Positions 16,558 to 21,719 of a stretch of DNA of 21,719 nt are shown piece after piece (the first letter of the stretch is position 1; every line of letters begins with the position of its first letter). Under the pieces are notes generated by a model. It was not told the DNA's origin. It ran no database searches and was given only the letters and a program-made list of their open reading frames with translations. The stretch is from Coriobacteriia bacterium (lineage in GTDB: Bacteria; Actinomycetota; Coriobacteriia; Anaerosomatales; JAENZW01): positions 1 to 21,719 of the forward strand of contig JAOUET010000010.1 in assembly GCA_029858605.1 (NCBI GenBank), read 5' to 3'. The translations under genes and the position numbers were made by a program.

Positions 16558-17382
16558 TCAAGATCCAATGCCTGAACGGGTTGCGGCGCTACCTTTCGCT
16601 ACACCCGTCAACTCCTCGAGCACCTCTTCCGGGAACGGCGAGCGCATCAGCGTCTCGCCAACCAGCACGGCGTCGGCACCTGCTTCTGCCGCAGCCTCGA
16701 CGTCCGCTCGCTCCCTCACGCCACTCGCCGCAACGACGATGACGCCCGCCGCAGCCGCCTCGGCTATCACTTCGAGAGCACGCTTCTTGTCCACTTCGAG
16801 CGAGCGCAGATCGCGGCTGTTCACGCCGATCACGGTCGCACCCGAACCAAGCGCGGTATGCAGCTCGTTCGGGTCCGTCACTTCGACGAGCGGCGTGAGC
16901 CCCAGCGTCGCAGCCGTATCGGAGTATTCGCCCACGAGTTGGCCCAGCACGCTCACCATGAGTAGTACCGCGTCTGCGCCATGTCCTCGTGCCACGAACA
17001 GCTGCACCGGATCGACCACGAAGTCCTTGTCTAGAACCGGTACCTCCACTGCGTCAGCAACGTCGGATAGGTCGGCGTATGATCCGCCGAAGAACCTCGG
17101 CTCGGTGAGAACCGAGATAGCCGCCGCTCCCCCGTCCTGGTAGTGCAGCGCCTGCTTGGACGCCTCGCAGTCGAGGGCTATCGGACCGGCCGAAGGGGAA
17201 CTCTTCTTCACTTCGGCGATCACAGCCACGTCGTCTCGGTCTCGCAGCGCAGCCGCGAAATCGAGCGGCGCCCTGGCGCAGCAGGCAAGACGTTCGCGAT
17301 CGGCAGGTGCGAGCTCGCCGTACTCGGCAAAGACCGCATCTCGGCGCGTTACGAGAACGCTGTCGAGAAAGTCGGCGCTCAT
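16558..17382 (-). CDS. trpC: Indole-3-glycerol phosphate synthase
   Basis: Closes the indole ring from carboxyphenylamino-deoxyribulose phosphate, the fourth pathway step. The 274-residue TIM barrel shows Glu57 and Lys59 (VIAEVKKSSPSAG), Lys119 (LDKDF), Glu167 (LVEVTD), Asn188 (GVNSRDL) and Ser220 (ASGV), matching the catalytic set of the family. One residue departs: the Glu just before that serine in most members (ESG) is Ala219 here (codon GCG). ALHYQDGGAAAISVLTE and FFGGSYADL are further signatures. The ATG at 17382 overlaps the trpGD stop as ATGA, with AGGAGG four bases upstream. It is a single-domain enzyme, not fused to trpF. Confidence 0.95.
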   Translation of the reverse strand: MSADFLDSVLVTRRDAVFAEYGELAPADRERLACCARAPLDFAAALRDRDDVAVIAEVKKSSPSAGPIALDCEASKQALHYQDGGAAAISVLTEPRFFGGSYADLSDVADAVEVPVLDKDFVVDPVQLFVARGHGADAVLLMVSVLGQLVGEYSDTAATLGLTPLVEVTDPNELHTALGSGATVIGVNSRDLRSLEVDKKRALEVIAEAAAAGVIVVAASGVRERADVEAAAEAGADAVLVGETLMRSPFPEEVLEELTGVAKGSAATRSGIGS

Positions 17383-19109
17383 GCGTCCTCCTGATCCTTT
17401 GCCGCGCGTGCCCGAGCTTCTTCGCCAAGACGCTGGGAAACGGTCACCAGCGCTTCCAGAACCGACAGGGCGCGGCCCGTGTCGATCGACTCCCGCGCTC
17501 GCACTACGCCGTCCGCCAGATCATCCGCTTCGCCCGCGGCTACAAGAGCCGCCGCACAGTTCAGCAGGACCACGTCCCGCTTCGGGCCGTGTTCGCCACC
17601 CAGGACTGCGCGCACGAACTCGGCGTTCGCCGCAGCGTCTCCGCCGGCGATGTCGGCAAGCGTGCTGCGCGCTATGCCAACCGATTCCGGGGTTATCTCG
17701 TAGGCACTCACGGCGCCACTGTCGCCGTCGAACTCCGCGACGACCGTCGGCCCGCTTGCAGAGACCTCGTCCATGCCGGGATGTCCGTGTACCACGAGTA
17801 CCCGCTCGGCTCCGAGGCGTCCGGCGACCTCGGCGATCACCGGTGCCAGACGAGAGTCGTACACGCCGAGCAGCTGCCGCTGCGCACCGGCGGGGTTCGT
17901 CAGCGGGCCGAGGATGTTGAAGACCGTGCGGATCCCGATCTCGCGTCGCGGCCCGATCGCATGTCTCATACTCGCGTGCAGCGACGGAGCGAAGAGAAAC
18001 CCCACGCCGCACTCGTCGATGCAGCGAGCCATGTCCGCGGGTCCGAGCGTCACGTCGACGCCGAGCGCCTCCAGCACGTCGGCCGAGCCCGCGCTGGATG
18101 ACACCGCACGGTTGCCGTGCTTCGCGACCGCGACACCTGCACCTGCGACCACGAACGCTGTCGTCGTCGAGATGTTGAACGTGTGGAGCCCGTCGCCTCC
18201 CGTACCGCAGGTGTCCACATAGCGCGCGACCGCAGGACGCACGGGTGTGGCTCGCTCGCGCATAGCGCGGGCGAATCCCACGATCTCGTCGATCGTCTCA
18301 CCCTTCATGCGCATCCCCACGATGAGCGCCGAGATCTGCGCCGGCGTCGCCTCGCCGTCCATCACGATACCCATCACGGTGCGGGCTTCCTCTTCGGAAA
18401 GGGAAGCGTTCGAGGCAACGCGGGATATCGCCGCCCCGATCGTCGTGACCTCCGCCGAAGAGGCGCTCGCCTTCTCGGATCCTCCCGCCGCAGCCACGGC
18501 GACGGGTGCGTCCACGGACCCGCGACCTAGTGGGACCTCTTCGGCCACATCGAGGAAGTTGGCGAGGACCTTCGTGCCCTCCGGAGTCAGAACGCTCTCC
18601 GGATGGAACTGCACGCCGAAGACCGGGAACTCCTTGTGGCGCACGGCCATGACGATACCGTCGGACGTACGCGCCTGCACTTCGAGCGACTCGGGAACGG
18701 AGTCGGACTCGACGCACAGGGAGTGGTAGCGCGTGGCCGTGAATGGGCTCGGCACGCCCTGGAAGAGGTCGGTGCCGTCGTGGATGATGTCGTCGGTCTT
18801 CCCGTGGACGGGCTTCGGCGCTCGGCACACCACACCACCGAAGACCTCGGCTATCACCTGGTGCCCGAGGCACACGCCGAGCACAGGGATCTTGGCGTCG
18901 ATGGCGGCACGCACGACGTCGGCCGACACGCCCGCGTCCGCGGGCGTCCCGGGACCGGGTGAGATGACGATTCCGGCCGGCTTCGCGGCGATCGCCTCGT
19001 CGGCCGTGACTTCATCGTTGCGACGCACTTCGATCTCGGCACCCAGTGCCGCGAGGATCTGAACGAGGTTGTACGTGAAGCTGTCGTAGTTGTCGATGAC
19101 TAGGATCAT
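17379..19109 (-). CDS. trpGD: TrpG-TrpD fusion: anthranilate synthase glutaminase and anthranilate phosphoribosyltransferase
   Basis: Two enzymes in one chain. Residues 1-190 are the class I glutaminase that gives ammonia to TrpE: DNYDSFTYNLV, SPGPGTP, Cys80 in GVCLGHQ, and His169 and Glu171 in QFHPES form the triad. A flexible Ala/Ser/Gly linker spans about 190-220. Residues from about 221 to 576 are the phosphoribosyltransferase: DTCGTGGDG (299-307) and KHGNRAVSSSAGSADVLEALG (330-350 region) bind PRPP, followed by HASMRHAIGPRREIGIRTVFN. The same domain order occurs in E. coli TrpD. Length is 576 residues. The ATG at 19109 overlaps the trpE stop as ATGA, with GAGGTG nine bases upstream, so TrpE and the glutaminase are translationally coupled. 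Confidence 0.96.
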   Translation of the reverse strand: MILVIDNYDSFTYNLVQILAALGAEIEVRRNDEVTADEAIAAKPAGIVISPGPGTPADAGVSADVVRAAIDAKIPVLGVCLGHQVIAEVFGGVVCRAPKPVHGKTDDIIHDGTDLFQGVPSPFTATRYHSLCVESDSVPESLEVQARTSDGIVMAVRHKEFPVFGVQFHPESVLTPEGTKVLANFLDVAEEVPLGRGSVDAPVAVAAAGGSEKASASSAEVTTIGAAISRVASNASLSEEEARTVMGIVMDGEATPAQISALIVGMRMKGETIDEIVGFARAMRERATPVRPAVARYVDTCGTGGDGLHTFNISTTTAFVVAGAGVAVAKHGNRAVSSSAGSADVLEALGVDVTLGPADMARCIDECGVGFLFAPSLHASMRHAIGPRREIGIRTVFNILGPLTNPAGAQRQLLGVYDSRLAPVIAEVAGRLGAERVLVVHGHPGMDEVSASGPTVVAEFDGDSGAVSAYEITPESVGIARSTLADIAGGDAAANAEFVRAVLGGEHGPKRDVVLLNCAAALVAAGEADDLADGVVRARESIDTGRALSVLEALVTVSQRLGEEARARAAKDQEDA

Positions 19110-20602
19110 GCCGTCGTCACCTCACTCGGAGAGTGCATACCCGCGGCGAGTTCGAGGGCGCGGTGCAAGGCCCGGGCTTTGTGCAGGCACTCCTGGTGCT
19201 CGCGCTCGGGGTCCGAATCCGCCACGATGCCGGCGCCGGACTGGATGTAGGCGCGTCCGTCCGCCAGGACGAAGGTGCGGATCGTGATGCACATGTCCAT
19301 CGCCCCATCCAGGCCGAAGTAGCCGACCGTCCCCGCGTACGGACCGCGCGCGAAGGGCTCCAGGTCGCGGATGATCTCCATCGCCCGGACCTTCGGCGCA
19401 CCCGAGACCGTACCAGCCGGGAACGTAGCTTCGAGCGCGTCGACCGAGTCCTTGTCTTCGGCCATCGTGCCAGTGACGTTGCTCACGATGTGCATGACGT
19501 GGGAGTAGTATTCGACCTCCATCAGCTCGTCGACGGCGACCGTCCCTGGAACGGACACGCGACCGAGGTCGTTGCGCCCCAGATCGACCAGCATCACGTG
19601 TTCGGCGCGCTCCTTCTCGTCGGCCAGCAGATCCGCCCGCAGTCGGCCGTCCTCACCCGCGTCCACGCCTCGTGGCCTGGTCCCCGCAAGGGGTCGCGTG
19701 AGCACTTGATCGCCCTCGACTCTAACTAGAGGCTCCGGACTCGAGCCGACGAGGGTGACGTCGCGCGTTCGCAGGTAGAACATGTACGGGCTGGGGTTGA
19801 CCGCCCGCAGAACGCGGTACAGATCGAGACCGTCGCCCTCGTAGGGCGCGCTGAAGCGCTGCGAAAGGACGACCTGGAAGATGTCGCCCGCCGCGATGTG
19901 CTCCTTTGCGCGTTCAACGGCACCGATGAAGTCATCTTTCTTGGTGTGAGTAGTGAGCGGTACGTCACGCGTCACGCCGACGTCGCCTAGCTCGGCGCCC
20001 CGCGGACCCTCATCGATCTTGCGCAGGTAGGCGTCGATGCGTCCCAGAGCGCGATCGTAGGCGGCGCCAGGGGCTCCCCCGGGTCGCACCGGAGCGATCA
20101 CCTGCATCACGCGGCGAGCGTGGTCGAACGCAACCACAACGTCGGCCAGCATGAATACCATATCGGGCACGCCGAGATCTTCGTTCTCGTGGCGCGGGAC
20201 CTTCTCGAACGCGGTCGCCGCCTCGTAGCCGACGTAGCCTACTGCGCCGCCCACGAACAGCGGAAGCGCGGGAACGCGGGCGACCTTCCCCGCCCCGAGA
20301 CGGCGCTGCACGACCCTCAACGGGTCGTCGGCGTGCTCTCCCGAGACTCCACCGTTCTCGACCACGACCTCGTTCCCGCGTGCCGAGACGACTTCGCGCT
20401 CGCCCACACCCAGGAAGCTGTACCGCCCGAGACGCTCCCCACCGACCACGCTTTCCAGCAGAAACGCGTGCTCGGCCCCCTCGGCCAATGCCATGAAAGC
20501 CGAGATCGGCGTAGCGAGGTCCGCATACACCTCGCGCGCCACCGGGACCACGTCGTGGTCCTCGGCCAGCTTCACGAACACATCCCTGCTCGGTACGATC
20601 AT
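19106..20602 (-). CDS. trpE: Anthranilate synthase component I
   Basis: Converts chorismate and ammonia to anthranilate, the first committed step. It is 498 residues long. LLESVVGGERLGRYSF (48-63) holds the serine of the tryptophan feedback site, and NPSPYMFYL (about 270) is the second part of that site. The chorismate-binding core includes SSPEPLVRV, RPLAGTRPRG, LVDLGRNDLGRV, VMHIVSNVTG, TFPAGTVSGAPKVRAMEII and IQSGAGIVADSDPE. The ATG at 20602 has GGGAG seven bases upstream. It is the first gene after the T-box leader, and feedback inhibition by tryptophan is expected in addition to the leader control. It is separate from TrpG, which sits in the next gene. Confidence 0.97.
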   Translation of the reverse strand: MIVPSRDVFVKLAEDHDVVPVAREVYADLATPISAFMALAEGAEHAFLLESVVGGERLGRYSFLGVGEREVVSARGNEVVVENGGVSGEHADDPLRVVQRRLGAGKVARVPALPLFVGGAVGYVGYEAATAFEKVPRHENEDLGVPDMVFMLADVVVAFDHARRVMQVIAPVRPGGAPGAAYDRALGRIDAYLRKIDEGPRGAELGDVGVTRDVPLTTHTKKDDFIGAVERAKEHIAAGDIFQVVLSQRFSAPYEGDGLDLYRVLRAVNPSPYMFYLRTRDVTLVGSSPEPLVRVEGDQVLTRPLAGTRPRGVDAGEDGRLRADLLADEKERAEHVMLVDLGRNDLGRVSVPGTVAVDELMEVEYYSHVMHIVSNVTGTMAEDKDSVDALEATFPAGTVSGAPKVRAMEIIRDLEPFARGPYAGTVGYFGLDGAMDMCITIRTFVLADGRAYIQSGAGIVADSDPEREHQECLHKARALHRALELAAGMHSPSEVTTA

Positions 20603-20657
20603 GCTTCACTCCCAGCGCCGGTACCCTCGTGCCGAAGAGGTCCCGGACAACACCCCG

Positions 20658-20698
20658 AGAAAACACAAAGACCCCCCGTCCTCAAGGGACGAGAGGTC
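20658..20698 (-). terminator. Intrinsic terminator of the T-box leader
   Basis: A 12-pair stem (20698-20687 with 20681-20670, two GU pairs) has a 5-base loop and is followed by TTTGTGTTTT. It lies 56 bases upstream of trpE, and its left arm contains bases that also form the antiterminator. Confidence 0.9.
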
Positions 20699-20967
20699 AT
20701 CTCGCGGTGCCACCCTTATTGGCCCGGCTTGAGCCGGGCCCACTCGGTCCTGAGATACGGGATCCTTCGGCTCAACGCCTCCGTCTCCGATACCCGGCCC
20801 CTTGTATCGGTGGGGATCCGCCACGACTAGTCGACGCATGCGCGCCTTTGTCCTGGAGCCTCGAGGGTCCATTCCCGCCGGACGCTCATGCCGGGTTTCC
20901 ACCATCCCCGACTCTCTAGGCTTCGCGTTCCGGAGTACTACTCCCCGTCTTCAGCACGTATTCGATT
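20658..20967 (-). promoter_or_regulatory. Tryptophan-specific T-box riboswitch leader of the trp operon
   Basis: The RNA leader senses uncharged tRNA-Trp and lets transcription continue when tryptophan is short. Seen on the minus strand, in order: GAGTAGTA near the 5' end; AGAGAG (20917-20912) and GGTGGAAA (20903-20896), the distal Stem I loop motifs; the specifier loop GAATGGACC with codon UGG at 20871-20869; a stem at 20740-20721 (GGCCCGGC, 4-base loop, GCCGGGCC); the T-box AGGGTGGCACCGCG (20716-20703); and the terminator. UGGC inside the T-box pairs with a GCCA acceptor end, as expected because bacterial tRNA-Trp has discriminator G. AAGGG of the T-box can pair with CCCTT at 20688-20684 to form the antiterminator, which competes with the terminator. 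Confidence 0.95.
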
Positions 20968-20974
20968 GCGATGG

Positions 20975-21004
20975 ACTATAGCACCGCCCGCAGCAAGGGT
21001 GCAA
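20975..21004 (-). promoter_or_regulatory. Promoter of the trp operon
   Basis: TTGCAC (21004-20999) and TATAGT (20980-20975) are separated by 18 bases; the -10 matches the consensus at five of six positions. Transcription would start near 20967, just before the T-box Stem I. Confidence 0.65.
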
Positions 21005-21047
21005 GACGCGCCGATCTTCGTTCGCGGACCAACGTGCGAGACACCTC

Positions 21048-21071
21048 AGTTTGTGCACCGATTCACAAACT
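21048..21071. promoter_or_regulatory. CRP/FNR-type palindrome between the trp leader and the zinc-ribbon gene
   Basis: AGTTTGTG and CACAAACT form a perfect 8-base inverted repeat with an 8-base spacer. Its core TGTGC-N6-TCACA differs from the CRP consensus TGTGA-N6-TCACA at one base. The centre is about 60 bases upstream of the zinc-ribbon start point I propose and about 92 bases upstream of the trp one, both common activator positions. Confidence 0.5.
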
Positions 21072-21082
21072 ATTGTCAGCGA

Positions 21083-21112
21083 TTGGCACCCTTTATGCTC
21101 GGCAAATACGAT
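21083..21112 (+). promoter_or_regulatory. Possible promoter of the zinc-ribbon gene
   Basis: TTGGCA (21083-21088) and TACGAT (21107-21112) are separated by 18 bases, with five and four consensus matches. The predicted start lies near 21119, 55 bases before the GTG start codon. Confidence 0.45.
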
Positions 21113-21173
21113 TGTCGTTCACATCTTGACGATGTTCTTAATCGCAATTAGCATGCGATTCGGAGGTAGCGCA

Positions 21174-21329
21174 GTGGTCCACAAGGAAGTCTGTCCGAAC
21201 TGCAGGGGCAACAAGTGGGTCACCATTCAGGCCCCTGATGGTCGCAGGAAGCCCTTGCCTTGCCCGCACTGCAGCGGCAACGGGTACCGTGTCCGCGTGT
21301 CGAACACGCAGTCCGATCTGAGCCGATAG
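21174..21329 (+). CDS. Small DnaJ-type zinc-ribbon protein
   Basis: A 51-residue protein with two cysteine pairs: CPNCRGN (C7, C10) and CPHCSGNG (C30, C33). The second is a full CxxCxGxG motif of the DnaJ zinc-binding domain, so it very likely binds one zinc ion. The middle (PDGRRKPL) and tail are polar; there is no J domain, membrane segment or signal peptide. The GTG at 21174 is chosen because GGAGGT lies six bases upstream; the in-frame ATG at 21153 has no such site. It is divergent from the T-box-controlled trp operon. Size, cysteine pattern and location recall the Bacillus tryptophan regulator anti-TRAP, but the cysteine spacing differs and no TRAP gene is in view. The function is unknown. 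Confidence 0.75.
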   Translation: MVHKEVCPNCRGNKWVTIQAPDGRRKPLPCPHCSGNGYRVRVSNTQSDLSR

Positions 21330-21332
21330 GCG

Positions 21333-21360
21333 GCACGTTCGAACCCGACCGTGAACGTGC
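21333..21360. terminator. Inverted repeat between convergent genes, possible terminator
   Basis: GCACGTTC (21333-21340) and GAACGTGC (21353-21360) are perfect inverted repeats around a 12-base loop, three bases after the zinc-ribbon stop. There is no T tract, so termination is uncertain. Confidence 0.4.
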
Positions 21361-21403
21361 GCGACCCGACTCCGGCGCCCGCCTCCGACCCCCTCCAGGC
21401 CGG

Positions 21404-21712
21404 CTACCTGTTGCGCGACCGTCCTCCCACGAGCCAGCCGACGGCACCTCCGGAAAGGCCCGCTGACGCTCCGATCATCAGCGTGAGGACTATCGACAGG
21501 CCGAGCGGACGTCCCGGGTCGGCTGGAGTCAGGCTGTTTGCCAGGCCTGCGACAAGCACCGCGCCAACCGCGAAAGCCAACCCTACGATCACGCCCAACC
21601 GCCTCCTGCCGACAACAACCGATGAGACGAACGCTCCAGCCGCAACCGTGGCGATAAGCATGTTCTCGGCACGCATGACCTTGCGAACGTAGGTCTCCCA
21701 CTCGGGGCCCAC
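21404..21712 (-). CDS. Small membrane protein with three predicted helices (5' end uncertain)
   Basis: I do not recognise the family. The 102-residue frame has a short charged start (WETYVRKVMRAEN), then three hydrophobic segments at about 17-35, 39-58 and 70-95, rich in Gly, Ala and Val, and ends with a basic tail GGRSRNR. It is likely an inner-membrane protein. The GTG at 21712 is only eight bases from the window edge, and the frame is open to the edge, so the true start may be outside and the ribosome binding site cannot be seen. It converges with the zinc-ribbon gene. Confidence 0.55.
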   Translation of the reverse strand: MGPEWETYVRKVMRAENMLIATVAAGAFVSSVVVGRRRLGVIVGLAFAVGAVLVAGLANSLTPADPGRPLGLSIVLTLMIGASAGLSGGAVGWLVGGRSRNR

Positions 21713-21719
21713 GGGTTGT

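Overview
The window is GC-rich bacterial chromosome, densely coded, with TTG and GTG starts behind G-rich ribosome binding sites. A seven-haem c-type cytochrome, a CWB2-type cell-wall-binding protein, a pyrophosphate-type phosphofructokinase, a class I aldolase, and a tryptophan operon controlled by a terminator-type T-box together suggest an anaerobic Gram-positive organism. A deep Actinomycetota lineage such as Coriobacteriia is my guess; there is no rRNA or marker gene here to prove it.

Layout. Positions 1-1411 (minus) carry a multihaem cytochrome and, just downstream of it, the start of a second exported protein that runs off the window. A divergent intergenic region (1412-1571) holds two perfect LexA-type SOS boxes in front of a UvrD/PcrA-family helicase (1572-3677, plus). 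From 3742 to 11633 there is a minus-strand metabolic block: nadE, a GNAT acetyltransferase, a class I aldolase, accD-accA, a PPi-type phosphofructokinase and an exported CWB2 protein. The last repeat of the CWB2 protein is cut by an in-frame TGA. A small heat-shock gene (11854-12345, plus) converges on the end of the trp operon.

The trp operon (20967 to 12424, minus) reads trpE-trpGD-trpC-trpB2-trpF-trpB1-trpA and encodes every step from chorismate to tryptophan. It begins with a full Trp-specific T-box leader (specifier UGG, acceptor-binding UGGC, intrinsic terminator). trpE/trpGD/trpC and trpF/trpB1/trpA overlap tightly. The extra synthase beta paralog trpB2 sits between the two groups with gaps on both sides and a strong hairpin after it.

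Upstream of the T-box promoter lies a CRP/FNR-like palindrome and, on the plus strand, a 51-residue DnaJ-type zinc-ribbon protein that resembles Bacillus anti-TRAP in size and cysteine pattern. The window ends with a small three-helix membrane protein.

Most of the window is housekeeping metabolism; I see no CRISPR array, mobile element, tRNA or rRNA. The most interesting points are the SOS-box pair, the zinc ribbon beside the T-box, the interrupted CWB2 gene, the duplicated trpB, and an indole-glycerol-phosphate synthase lacking one usually conserved active-site glutamate.
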